34,186 bases of DNA from Rodentolepis nana (taxonomy: Eukaryota > Platyhelminthes > Cestoda > Cyclophyllidea > Hymenolepididae): NCBI GenBank assembly GCA_900617975.1, contig UZAE01000143.1, forward strand, positions 1-34,186, read 5' to 3'. The notes under the pieces are model-generated. The model saw nothing but the letters and a program-made list of their open reading frames with translations. It did not search any database and was not told where the DNA came from. Every line of letters starts with the position of its first letter. Position 1 is the stretch's first letter. A program made the translations under genes and the position numbers. This document shows positions 1-10,305 of the stretch, one piece after another.

Positions 1-350
1 TTTTGTGAAGCACGAAGTCAACTAAAGGTCTAATGATACCCATCATATGAAATAAATATTTATCCACACGGGGGTGAGCGATAGACTTATCTCCACTTGG
101 GTAGCCTGGGCAACGCATACTCGTACGGCAAAAAAGTCTATAAACCAACTGTACGTCATATTCGACCACTTCCATAGTACGCACCTTTCCTTTTTCAACA
201 CCTTTGTGCCCGCCTCTTTTTCGTCTGAATCACTCTTCTGTTCCCTCTCTTTTTGCGAATTTAATGTTCCCCCTCTCTGTGAAGCCTAAAGTCAACTAAG
301 GGGCTAACGAGAACTATCAATAAGCCTGCCATTTGATACAAAATTTATCC
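1..350. repeat. Dispersed repeat family 1, tail of one copy followed by a nearly full copy
   Basis: Positions 5-64 (GTGAAGC..AAGTCAACTAA...TTTATCC) recur at 279-350, so the edge holds the end of one copy in tandem with the next, with a period of about 274 bp. The second copy starts near 70 with GCGATAGACTTATCTCCAC. It shares long blocks with 32510-32850 (GCGATAGACTTACCTCCACG, TGTCATATTCGACTACTTCC, CTTTGTG) and shorter ones with 11755-12035. The small ORF here is not a gene. Confidence 0.75.
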
Positions 351-935
351 ATCCTCACTCCCTTCAGTTTAAAGAGAAAAGCTACAATTATCTCTTCATA
401 GCTTATTACTAAAAGCCAAATGTACTTGATTAAAAATGTGCTTAAGAAACGGCCTTCGCGCTAACTCTCTGCTTTATCTCGAGTCTATAGTTGGCATTTC
501 CCAAACGTATAATGTATTTTGTTGATAATGTACTCCTGACGCAAGCTTTGGGGAGATCTATTTCAAACGGCATGATAACAGGTACATATCGCAGTTATTT
601 GCATTAGAAAGGCATGAGTAACCTCACTTTAACATAACTATGCAAAGAGCATGCTAAATGTGCACTGTAAACACAATTTAAATACGATTAAATTATTTTT
701 TCCCAATTAAATAATAAACGCATGCTAATCATTTGAAACTCGATTGCGGACGAATTGCGACATGCATCCATATAAAAAAAGGAGAAGAAGAACGAATGGA
801 GACAGAAGTCGGTCGATTCAAATGAGTAGAGAGAGAGAGAGAGTTCCTAGTTAATTTTCTTCGTTTCAGACAATGTTAAGAAGTTAAAGGATTTGGAAGG
901 TTAGAGGGGGAAAAAGCATTGAAGACTAATCTCAC
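351..935. other. 3' flank and presumed 3' UTR of WDR1
   Basis: No coding potential is seen. A short (GA)n run (829-843 on the plus strand, CT-rich in the transcript) lies about 100 nt past the stop. I could not find a canonical AATAAA at a convincing distance, so the transcript end is not placed. Confidence 0.4.
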
Positions 936-1039
936 TCAATTCAACTTCCACGTTCTCACACAGGCATCTTGACCTGTGCTAATGAGCTCCGTATTCGATT
1001 TCCAGATTAGAGAGGTGATCATATTGGCCGGATGAGCGT
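936..1039 (-). CDS. WDR1: WDR1 exon 10 (terminal)
   Basis: 104 nt from acceptor CTATAG to TGA at 938-936. It encodes AHPANMITSLIWK and ELISTGQDACVRTWKLN, the last blade and stop. This matches the end of animal AIP1 (AHxxxxVxxLxWL...TxxxDxxVKxW). Confidence 0.92.
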
Positions 1040-4000
1040 CTATAGAGAAGAAAAGAAATGGTTAGGTGATGATGGCTAGGAAAAAGGGGGTAACGACGAT
1101 AATTTCAAAACAAGTTCAACGTACTTCTAACTTCGCAGATCCTTGAGGAGGCTGTGGGACTGAAAACCATGATGGCACAATCTAGACCACCAGTGGCTAA
1201 GTGCTTGCCATCTGGAGTCCAGGCTGCGCAAGTTACACGAGCTGAATGGTCCCGCCATTCACGAGTTTTGTTGAATTTCGGATTGCCACTTTCAACACCT
1301 TCAACCTAAATTCAAGAATGCAGATATAAAGTAAGTGATAAGATAAAATGTCATTTCGAATTAAGAGGATGTAATTTTAATCGACTTATTCGTTTTGGGC
1401 ATATAAAACGATATGAAGGAGAAGAAAAATCCTTTAGAGCTGAATTTGTAACGAAATAACTACAATTAACTATACTTGAATGATAAATGGAAGACATATT
1501 CGGAGTAATCTCTGCAAAGAAGATAACAGTCTGCTAACGGGTTTATAACTAGGAATTGTAAGAGGAACTAGACCACAGAATTTTTCGCCAAATCGATCCG
1601 ATGCTTTTTTCTTTCTTCGATCCAATGAAAACTAAAATTATTTAAACTATTGGCAACTTAGCATACATTTTAACGCTGCTAGGGTCTAGTTATTGAAACA
1701 AGGATGAACAAAAAGGTTAGTGACTTCATAGTCCTCAAGAGAGAAATTACATTTTTAAAGCAGAAAACCCAATGAAAAGTATTAGTGCTATTTGTCTACA
1801 ATCTATTTGATCGATTGCAGTCAACTGAGTTCACTTGCAAACTGAAAATAGACACGTATTTCTAAAGTGAATTTAAACGAAAATAAACAAACTTACAATG
1901 CAAACCAAAGTTCAAGAACACAAATTGAGTAAGCCTCAACCATGTCTTAGAGAATGGTATGTATAACAGAAGTAACAAGTAGAGAACTCAACCAAGTGTG
2001 ACATTTAACGGCTCTTAAACAAGAATAGACACGCATTAAGTGTATGGTGTTAAAGACGGCAAAAGACTTTTGATCATAAGCCACAAGCATAGTCTAATCT
2101 ATCGAAAATAGCATTTAGAGAACGAATAGCTATGCTTCATGTGACGCAGTAAACTTTTACCCAGTTTTACCTCACTTTTGAGTCTCTATTGAACGCGATA
2201 TTGCCAATAAATCCCCTGAATCTTTGTTAAAAGTTCTCCATATATTCGAATTTCGGTCATCAGAAATGGATTTAAAAGGCTCTCACCTTGAACAAACGAA
2301 GGTATCGATTAGAATCGCCAACAATGAGGTAGGATGCGTCAGGAGAGAAGGCCAGAGTGGTGCAATCGGCTTCCATCTTTACACCCTCTGCCACGGTAAC
2401 CAAGGTCTTGCCACCGTCAGCCAGAAGGTAGAATTCGACGTTCCCGTCCTAGAGACATCAATTTATAAGAAAGATATTAAGGGGAACTCTCCCAGAACAG
2501 ATATAACCGCGATAAAGAAATGAACAACTACTTATATCAGAAATTGAAAAGTAATTCATCCTTCTATGCTATCCTCTTTCAAATATGTTGAAAGAAGCAG
2601 GATGAGGATAGGAGAGGAGGGGGGGGGGGGCTTGGAAGGGAGATGAAGGCGTAGTGCAAGGACAATAGCCGACAAGCGTGACGTTAAGAATGTAGGTGTA
2701 TTTTTAAATGAAAATGGAACGCGGGAAAGGCTACAACCGATTTAGTGAAATAGGTGAAGTAATGGGCAGTAGTTCTTGTAAGGGACTTGAATAAACCCAG
2801 TAAAAGTTTAGGACACCACGTTTCTGAATGTCACTGTTAGAAATCCTTTCAAACAACTCAGCCACCTCAACTATCCCAGGCATCGTATCACACTTGAGAT
2901 AAAGAGTGAATACGAAATCAACAAGATCGACGGATCTCTTACCAATTATCTGGGGACATTTCAGAAAATCGATACTAGTTTACCCCTTTCATACTAATTT
3001 GTTTTTGTAATAGTATTACTTATTGACTTTGATCACACTAACAACATATCTTGGTGGCATGTAAATAACAGATGATGAAAATATGCAAAACATCCTTCCT
3101 TAAATCGATAATACTTAAGGAGGTCAGCGTGAACTTTCAAAAAGAGAGCGTGCACATGGGGTCGGAATTTGGAACCTGGTGATGAAGGGGGCAGTCGTAA
3201 AGTGCAAAATTGGGAGAGCGGTATGGGCATTGCAGCGAAAATAATCTTTTGCAGAGAGAAATTGGAGGCCATTAGAAAAAGTAAATATTAAGGCTCCACG
3301 ATTTTTTTGCCTAAGAATCTAAAAGCACAGGGTTATACAATAGAAATAGAATGGCACGATAAATACTTAATAATATAGTGATGTTGGTCTAATGAGATTA
3401 TCCAAATACAGTTTTTTTTCCGAGAAAGAATGAAGAAATTATCGTTTTCTATCGACAGACAAGTGCAATATCTCGAAAATTGCTTGAATTGGTAATGTAT
3501 ATAACGACTGGAGTCTGTGGAGTGGACAATCCTAGCACGATTAAACTAAGCAATCCATTGTGCACTCGAACATTCCAGAAGGTGGGCACAAAGGTCCTCC
3601 TATCTAATCAGCCATTAATATTCGCCCAAGTTACGTTAAATGTATTAAATCAATAATTATGTTTGCCGCGAGTATAATTGGCAATAAACGATATACTCTC
3701 TATACGTCTGAGGTAGGTTAACTAATCCCGGCAGCCTTTCCATATTAGGGAATTTTGTCACAAGGATTAGTGAGGATAGGTCAAGGCTTAACCGTGAAGC
3801 AATCCGCTACAAGTTACCGGTTTTCGTTTGGAAAAGAGGAGAAATTCTGTCAGTCGAAATTATTAAATATTTTGGAAATTCAAAGAAATAAAAATACATT
3901 AATAAATGCACACTGCTGCCTTATTCTTTACAAACGCCTCAATAAACTCAAGCACTCTAGTAGAATAGGAAATGAATGATTGAAAATGTCACCCCCCCCA

Positions 4001-7000
4001 GCAACAACCCATTTGACTAATTTTGTAAAATTATAAATGAACAAATATTGTTAATGAAGATGTCAAATTGCAACTTTGATTTCTTTTTTTAGATTCGAAC
4101 AACAATATCCCATTTTTCCCATGGTTACTATCGGAAGTATCAATCATTTGATTTGTGACATGCATATTGAACATTGGATCTGCAGTGCACGACCGCACAT
4201 TCATACCCCAGAACATGTTGGAAAACAATGGTATGAATTGAATAGATAAAGGCACGTGAACACTAACATTCTTTCCAACAGCGAGTATTTCTCCATCCTC
4301 AGAGATACAGCCCGTGGAGGCTTCCAGGGAGATCTCAAGCATTGTCAAAGGTGTGGTGGGAGCATCAGGGGCAAGCGAGAAGACGTAGAGATGCTTCATG
4401 CAGATGGCCACAATAAGGGATTTGCTGGGCGCGATACAGAGACCACGAGGCTGAGAGGCCAGTTTCACGGATTGCCTGAAATGAAAGGAGGAAAGGGGGC
4501 ACTTAATTCATTGGAACAACTACGCAATAGAGATTATACACCATCAGAAAGGCCGTTATTTATGCATTAGTATAGGGAACACCAACCATAGCCATATTCA
4601 GTGACTCCCACAGCACGTAGACCCGATTTAGTAAGCACTAAAGAGGCAATCTCAAGCGAAACTTTTAGCTCTCCAATCATAGCCGCGATAAGATACTTAG
4701 ATAAAGGGGAAATTGGCTTTCAGGTAATGATATCAGTGACGAAAGGAAGCGAAACAATAAAGATCAATTGTACATGACGGTATTGACAGTAATTCAGCCG
4801 ATAAATCAATTTATCAACTTGGAAAGAGAACTAGCCAATACAAAACCATCATGAGAACATTGTCAACACAAGAATTATTGAAAGTCAAATACTCCATATG
4901 GATTATGGATAAACTCCTTTCCAAAACTACAACATTGAGTAGGCATTTAATAAGCAAATATAAGGGGGGGGGTTCACTATTGATAATATCAGCTGCAATT
5001 AATTTACTTCCCTTTTTCAAGGACTAAAATTTGTTCCATGGAAAAAGATAGTTTCACATATAACTGCACAGCTTCACCTTAAGAGAAGCGGTAAGGTAAT
5101 ATGTTTTACAATAAAATCCTCCTATTAATTGCATAACTACAACCGAATGCATCAGAATAGGTCGTTAACAGAATTAAATGTGGTCAGTTATTCAATTACA
5201 CTATTTAATGTGATAACAAATAAGAGTTCATTAAAATTCGAATCGAGGAATCTTATAAACGCTCGGTGCGTATTGGAGGGTGTTGAAGAAAACAAAACGA
5301 TAAATGCAAAAGCAACGGAGGAAATCTAAAAGAGCGACAAAATTGCCAATTGTGGACATTTCGGTAGATGAGATATTCGCAAATGAATAGGCTATTAGAA
5401 GTCAATAGCCAGTACGAAACAAAACGCCTGAGAGAATTTAACGCGTTACGAGGAACATCAGTGCTAATTGAAGGTAAGTTGTATTGAGGATAATTAACCA
5501 CTACCCTCATAACAAATCTCACTTCAGTAACCTAAAATCCCTACTTACATTTGAGTTACCCATTAAATTTATAATGAATCGGAATGAACAGCACAGAGAT
5601 TGAGCAGCGAAACAAGCTCAACGAAGTGTCAAATTGAAATCTGTTAAAAAAATTTAATTTTTCACAATTATCTCGTAGCCAACTTCCTCAAGAAAATACA
5701 GCATACGTAATTATACTAAGAAAATAATGATTAAAATAAAAGCATCCCTTTTCAACCCGATTGTCATACGAACATCAGCCAAGCACAATCAGCAACAATA
5801 CCATATTAGGAAGTCGACTCTGATTGGTTCCTCTTACTAACCAATAGTAAACACGACCGTAATTTTGACCGAATAGCGGCGCAGAACCGTGTTAAGAGGA
5901 GTCCAAAGGGAAAACAATTTAAGGTCAAATAGGGGAAGTAAATACGCATTAAGACATTGTAAAAAAACGACGCAAAATGACTCACTCGTATGTTTTTTTT
6001 GACAGTGAGCTGAAAACGATGCAGTCGTCAACAGCGACTGAGGCGACACGATCTCCGCAAGTAACCACGCCGTTAATAGCTGAAGTATGACCCTCTTTAC
6101 CCTCAAAAGGCTCAGCCAAACCAGAAGAGAGGTTCCATCGAACCATTAAACCATCGTAAGAAGTTGTAATGAGTTGCTCAGTAGACGTAGAGTAGCAAGA
6201 ACGCTGAATAGGTCGAGAGTGACCAAAGATCACATTTGACGGGACGTCAAGCTTAGAAGCATTATCAGTAACGTCAAAGCAAGTCATTGAGCCATTTAGA
6301 CCTAGAGAGACGATTTTTCCAACAGCCCAAACACAGCCGAGCTAAATGAATCAAGAAGTCCGATTTAGGTGACACTTCAGAGAGAAAAGTGCATAGTTGA
6401 TAGTAGCGCAAGGAATGAAACCATAAAGAACTTCTACGAGCTAGTAGATCCTAATCTATTGGAGAGCAAATGTACACATTAATATATTCTTTCTATGTAC
6501 AGTATAGCTTCCTTATTTAGTATGGAGGATGAAAGTGAGCAAAAGAATTACTTGAGCATGAAAAAATCGTTATCCACAAAAGAAGTTTCCAAAGTCAAAG
6601 TTCTAATTAGTACTAAGGCAAAAATAAACTTCAGTGGAATAGCGATAATAATAAAAATTAACGGATATGGAAAAATCTAACAGAGCAAGACTAAAGCCTG
6701 GTTCATAAACTAATTTTAGATGCAATTAACTACTCTAAATCTGCTTGAAGTCAAAATGGCAGGGGGGGGGGCGATTTCAAATCCAATTAATAAAATGCAC
6801 ACCTGAATATGAGCTCTGCACTCGAAAACAGACATCGGCACAATTTTCTGCCGCACTGGCTCCAAGGCACAAGATTAGAACCTTCTATTGCTTTAAAACG
6901 TGAACAAAGAGGCGTCTAAAATCTCAGATCGTTAAATTGCCAGATTTATCATACCCAAAGTCAGGAAATTTAAGAAATGTGTACAATCAGGTAAAATAAA

Positions 7001-8753
7001 GAGGGTCTGCGTCTAGGTAGGACAGTTCCACAAGAATGAAAAAAGTTTATAAAAGATATACAACTTTCTAAATGTGCGACAGGATGTCAAAAATCTCCCC
7101 AATTTGCTAGACCGCCGACAAAGCACAGATATCAAGCTTTGCTCCAACCCAACACAAAATCCCTTTTATCTAAAGCAGCATATACTTTTTAACGTAGAAT
7201 AGAATTAACAACATTTGCATAAAAAATCAGCATTAGTAAGCCGAGAATGTTGATAATTTGAAAGGCGCGTCTTTTACGATTAAGGTTGAGACATCACATT
7301 CGATATAAGTTATTGCTATCATCTTAAAGAAATAAGCTAATTACGAATTGACTAGGTAGTCAAGGAGCAAAAACGGATTAGATCGAACTAGCCGCCCTTT
7401 AGTTAATGAGAGCGCAAAGTCATCATATAACCTTTTACAACTACTCTAAGGAGATCAATTGCAACGGTGTGTAACAATAAAACCAGACATTTTTAGCGTA
7501 ATACAGGGACTACGACTGAAATAGTTTACGAGAAAGGTTACCATTATAAATGCAAAATAACTGATTTTGTGAGCTTAAAAGTTGACTTTACAAGTCAATA
7601 CTGCATGGAGAAACCGAAAATTAAATAGAGCCCACTATCATATAATGTAAAATGACACGAGTGTTACATTAGCCTCTTCTACCTTTAAAATAGGTTTACA
7701 TAAGAGATCCATTAATCAAGGTAAGAGATTTCTAGAAATGTTTTGCCAAATAACCAACCTGCATATTGCCCAACTTATCTTCGAATGAATACTCCGAGAG
7801 CATTTCGAAAGGTTGGGTAGTGTTCCAAAGCTTAATCTTCTTATCGGCCGACACGGAAACCAGTCTTTCGCCAGATCGTGAAAAATCAATACCGTAAATA
7901 CCGCCTTTATGAGCAGGGGAACCAATCTCGGCAATCTTGTCACCCGAAGTAGCATCATAGGCGAATAATTTACCATCAGAGCCACCAGTGACAAAGATAT
8001 CACCTTTGGGTGAGAATTTGCAACATTGAACAAAGTTAGTGTGATCTCGGAGATTTTTGGAGAACTTGAAGGGCGGTCCTTCAAGGAATGTCACGGTGAA
8101 ATCCTCACTTCCTGTCACTAGACGATAAGGTCGAGTTGGCTTCATGTCAACACAGTTAATAGGCTTTGACATGCCTACCACTTCTCCTACCTCAGTACCC
8201 ATTTCAGCGTTAATCACCTTTCCGAATCTAATACAAAGATCAGTTTCAAAAACTTCAAACTTTAACTCACTTTTCACCACTATTCCCACCAACGGCAATC
8301 CTTTGATTGTCACTTGTCCAACAGATATCATTAATTGAAGCCAAAACAGGGAATTCATTTTTAAGCAGATGCTCCTTCTGTGTTGTATCCCAGATATGTA
8401 ATTTACCAGACTTATCTAAATTAACAAAAAAAGTACGTTTTTAAATTAAAATCATACCTCCAGATGCAATGTAAAACCCACTGGGAGAATATTTTGCACA
8501 TTGAACTTCAAAACTGTGACCACTATACACGTCATTATCCATTTTCGTCTACATTTCATAATGAAGAATGCTTTTACTTACAGTTAAATCGCGAATAAAT
8601 ACGTTTTTCTTGTTCGTATAGACAATAAAGCTTTCTTTAGGATGAGAACCAATAATAACATGCTTTCCTCTTTCAACAAAAGGAACAGCGGGATATAACT
8701 TGTCTGAAAAGGCAAATTATTTTAAACGTAAGCATACCAAGTGTCAAAGACAT
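936..8753 (-). CDS. WDR1: Actin-interacting protein 1 / WD repeat-containing protein 1, complete 10-exon gene
   Basis: This is a cytoplasmic WD40-repeat protein that, in the known family, binds F-actin together with ADF/cofilin and speeds filament disassembly. Ten exons join with consistent phases into 1854 nt, 617 residues; animal family members are close to 606. Recognisable family signatures are KYSPSGFYIASG (about 65-76), KLHIWDTTQKEHLL (about 80-93), EGPPFKF (174-180), GSPAHKGG (227-234), LGCVW (282-286), AHP (585-587) and the final blade ending TWKLN. Together they cover both seven-bladed propellers expected of AIP1. The start is the ATG at 8753-8751: the 16-nt first coding exon (MSLTL) splices in phase to the exon carrying FVERG. 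Intron lengths from the 5' end are 34, 33, 42, 43, 1417, 1510, 1819, 981 and 85 nt. No frameshift or missing blade is seen. I know of no other family that fits. Confidence 0.95.
1125..1305 (-). CDS. WDR1: WDR1 exon 9
   Basis: 181 nt between acceptor TTTAG and donor A|GTACGT. It encodes REWRDHSARVTCAAWTPDG and KHLATGGLDCAIMVFSP, equivalent to the family blade WxxHxAxVxCxAWSPD. The donor at 1124-1123 is preferred over GAA|GTTAGA because only it keeps the phase into exon 10, giving the family's NAHP/DAHP motif. Confidence 0.9.
1306..2286 (-). other. WDR1 intron 8
   Basis: 981 nt of A+T-rich intron. I see no second gene, RNA gene or repeat in it. Confidence 0.6.
2287..2448 (-). CDS. WDR1: WDR1 exon 8
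   Basis: 162 nt (54 codons, phase 0 at both ends) between acceptor CTCTAG and donor AAG|GTGAGA. It encodes DGNVEFYLLADGGKTL, CTTLAFSPDASYLIVGD and RYLRLFK, one complete blade. Confidence 0.93.
2619..2630. repeat. Homopolymer tract of 12 G in WDR1 intron 7
   Basis: A G run preceded by a purine stretch (GGATGAGGATAGGAGAGGAG), about 170 nt downstream of the intron's 3' end in transcript terms (upstream of exon 8). On the transcript strand it is a C run. Confidence 0.85.
3507..3720. repeat. Dispersed repeat family 2, copy A (WDR1 intron 7)
   Basis: It aligns over about 200 bp with 10097-10305: CTGGAGTCTGTGGAGTGG, CAATCCTAGCACGATTAAA, CTATCTAATCAGCCATTA, AAGTTACGTTAAATGTATT, CTATACGTCTG. The copies differ at many positions and have small gaps, so this is an old insertion. 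No ORF is preserved. Confidence 0.65.
3781..3816 (+). repeat. Relic unit of the right-edge hairpin array
   Basis: CAAGGCTTAACCGTGA-AGCAATCCGCTACAAGT matches the array units at 33.9-34.1 kb (CAAGGCTTTACGAAGGT then AGCAATCCGCTACA). It sits alone in WDR1 intron 7, 30 kb from the array, so the unit has been mobile or was once more widespread. Confidence 0.6.
4268..4475 (-). CDS. WDR1: WDR1 exon 7
   Basis: 208 nt between acceptor ATTTCAG and donor AAT|GTTAGT, residues 400-469. It encodes VKLASQPRGLCIAP and GCISEDGEILAVGKN. The next exon continues with DGNVEFY, matching the family stretch GGxDGNVRLY. Confidence 0.92.
4476..5985 (-). other. WDR1 intron 6
   Basis: 1510 nt with a G9 tract. A 34-codon plus-strand ORF (5382-5486) is followed by a GTAAGT at 5474, but nothing else supports a gene. 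Confidence 0.6.
5986..6341 (-). CDS. WDR1: WDR1 exon 6
   Basis: 356 nt between acceptor ATTTAG and donor GA|GTGAGT, residues 282-399. It opens with LGCVWAVGKIVSLGLNGSM and contains GHSRPIQ, TTSYDGLMVRWN, GHTSAINGVV and VDDCIVFSSL, the first blades of propeller 2. The ATG inside it is not the gene start. Confidence 0.93.
6342..7758 (-). other. WDR1 intron 5
   Basis: 1417 nt with a G10 tract at 6762-6771. The 61-codon plus-strand ORF at 6495-6680 is Lys/Ile-rich, as expected by chance from A+T-rich DNA. Confidence 0.6.
7759..8227 (-). CDS. WDR1: WDR1 exon 5
   Basis: 469 nt between acceptor ATTAG and donor CAG|GTTGGT, residues 125-281. It covers several blades of propeller 1, with SKPINCVDMKP, RPYRLVTGSEDF, EGPPFKF, FVQCCKFSPKGD, GSPAHKGGIYGIDF and KIKLWN. 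The donor is weaker than the others, but the join to LGCVW in exon 6 matches the family exactly. Confidence 0.95.
8271..8415 (-). CDS. WDR1: WDR1 exon 4
   Basis: 145 nt between acceptor TTTAG and donor GTGAGT, residues about 77-124. It encodes GKLHIWDTTQKEHLL and INDICWTSDNQRIAV. The following intron is only 43 nt. It has no stop in this frame, and with a length of 43 it shifts the reading frame, so an ATG inside this exon in another frame opens a misleading merged ORF. Confidence 0.92.
8458..8548 (-). CDS. WDR1: WDR1 exon 3
   Basis: 91 nt between acceptor TGTAG and donor GTATGA, residues 47-76 plus one base. It encodes DVYSGHSFEVQCAKYSPSG followed by FYIASG, a WD blade that is almost identical to animal AIP1 in its second half. 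Confidence 0.93.
8582..8703 (-). CDS. WDR1: WDR1 exon 2
   Basis: 122 nt between acceptor TTTTCAG and donor GTAAGT, residues 6-46. It carries VERGKHVIIGSHPK and YTNKKNVFIRDL, the first strands of propeller 1, and ends in phase 0. Confidence 0.92.
8738..8753 (-). CDS. WDR1: WDR1 exon 1 (coding part)
   Basis: Only 16 coding nt: Met-Ser-Leu-Thr-Leu plus the first base of an Asp codon, followed by donor GTATGC. It is identified because the phase and the residues (MSLTLDKLYPAVPFVERG) fit the family N-terminus. The 5' UTR extends to higher coordinates; its start is not visible. Confidence 0.8.
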
Positions 8754-8791
8754 TGTTATAGAAGTTGAACAGCGGAAATTGCAATTCTATT

Positions 8792-8807
8792 AGCGCAATT
8801 GTGCGCT
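8792..8807. promoter_or_regulatory. Perfect inverted repeat just upstream of the WDR1 start
   Basis: AGCGCA-ATTG-TGCGCT is a perfect 6-bp stem with a 4-nt spacer, ending 38 nt before the ATG in an A+T-rich flank. It could be a promoter element bound by a dimeric factor or a hairpin in the 5' UTR. Only the symmetry is seen; the function is inference. Confidence 0.35.
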
Positions 8808-10096
8808 TAGGAAATAAGAACAATACAAAACGCCCTAGGAAATTAAATAGTTCCGGTTAACCTTGAGAGCTTAAACAAGATTTATATGCGTTTCTGCCCA
8901 CTTATGCTTTGTTTCACTTCATATTATTATACATAATTTCAAAATTCAATTTACACATTAAAAATATATTGTTTGTTCATTGAATTGAAGAGCTGATAAG
9001 AGAAAGGATAATATAATTTCAAGAAAAAGTTTAAACACTTTGTCCAAAACAAGGAAACGCAGTTTCCTATTAGAGATTTAAACTTCGATTTAGCTGATGC
9101 CTTTAAAAAATAGGTAAAACATCGTATCTTAACTACTCAACGTTCAGCTCATGCATTAAGTTTTATATTTCTTATCATATTATAACATGTGGACATGAAA
9201 TATTTTCCCTTTAAATAAAACGTCTCGTATAGAAATGGTTCTTACTTTTGTTAAAATTAAAATCTGATCTGATCTCCGGAGTACTATCTGTTCGTATATG
9301 TTCTGAGGTGTAAAAATTATTTTTTTACTAAATTGCCAACTGATATGTCCAGAAATTGTTGTACTTTGTAACGTGGAAGGAATTTTATTATATTACAAAA
9401 TATGGATATTAGCACAAACGTATTTATAGGTGAATTTGCCAAAAATGCATTTATACTATGGAATTGCTAAATTCGCAGCTTTACTGTGCTTCAATTATCA
9501 TATACTGAAACCAATTATAATTGAATATTATTTTCGAATATTAGAAAATATACTCGGGTAGCTGCAAGAACAATTTTTTAACCCATATGAGTGTAGATTA
9601 CCATTTAATTATTACGGTGTTTATTGATAAATTCAGTAATTCATTGGATATTGACTTAAAATCTTTTTTGAAAAAAACTTAAGGAAGAGAATGAATTAAC
9701 ATTAGCTTTAAATATTAATAAATAGCCATCTGATTTGCATTCAGAAAAAGGAAATAAACTTTCAAATAGTAGAAAAATGTTAAATTTGTTCATGAGCTAC
9801 AATTTCTTTGTACACAGAATACTATGACCACCTAGAATCCACAGCTATACCAGTTAACTCAATTAACGCAAAATCATTAATGTTCAGTCTATTTCAGATC
9901 TATATTTAAAAATAGTAACCATTAATTATGTCAGGTTAACGGAGTAGTTATATGGATTAAATATGGAGAAAATTAGAGATAGAAACTATAGCACAAACTA
10001 ATTCAAGCACAACAATCCATGTTTTTCCGATAAATTGAAATAAGGCCTCGAAGCAGGTCTAGTGTAGTGATCCAGCGTGTTTTTTTAAAGCTTTAT
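8808..10096. other. Gene-free A+T-rich DNA upstream of WDR1
   Basis: No open frame of note, RNA gene or clear repeat. It must include the WDR1 promoter near its left end, but no TATA box at a persuasive place is visible. Confidence 0.5.
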
Positions 10097-10305
10097 TCTG
10101 GGGTTTGTGACGTACAAAATCCTAACACAATCAAAGAAATCTCATATGTACTTGAAAATTCTCGAATATTACATCTCTTGACCTTCTTATCTAATCAGCC
10201 ATCACTCTTCTCTCAAGTTCTGTTGAATGTATTCAATTACTAATAATGATTGTTGAGGGCAAAATTTTTGTAATCGCTAGACTAACTATACGTCTGCTTC
10301 TTCTA
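10097..10305. repeat. Dispersed repeat family 2, copy B
   Basis: The partner of 3507-3720, in the same orientation: CTGGGGTTTGTGACG, AAATCCTAACACAATCAAA, CTTATCTAATCAGCCATC, AAGTTCTGTTGAATGTATT, CTATACGTCTG. The two copies are nearly equal in length, which supports a defined element of about 200 bp rather than chance. Confidence 0.65.

Larger units (their letters stand above)
2449..4267 (-). other. WDR1 intron 7
   Basis: 1819 nt. It holds the G12 tract, one family-2 repeat copy, the relic hairpin unit and a C8 tract. The short ORFs called on both strands have no exon-like composition or splice signals. Confidence 0.6.

Noticed and set aside
4256..4570. 104-codon plus-strand ORF
   Set aside because: It overlaps WDR1 exon 7 on the opposite strand and has no independent support.
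5382..5486. Plus-strand ORF with MNRLLEVNSQYETKRLREF followed by GTAAGT
   Set aside because: It is only 34 codons, opposite a WDR1 intron, with no acceptor or companion exon; chance is sufficient.
7732..8358. A single 208-codon ORF starting with MNSLFWLQLM as the gene product
   Set aside because: Its first part is exon 4 in a wrong frame plus a 43-nt intron; only the part from the ATTAG acceptor onwards is coding in that frame.
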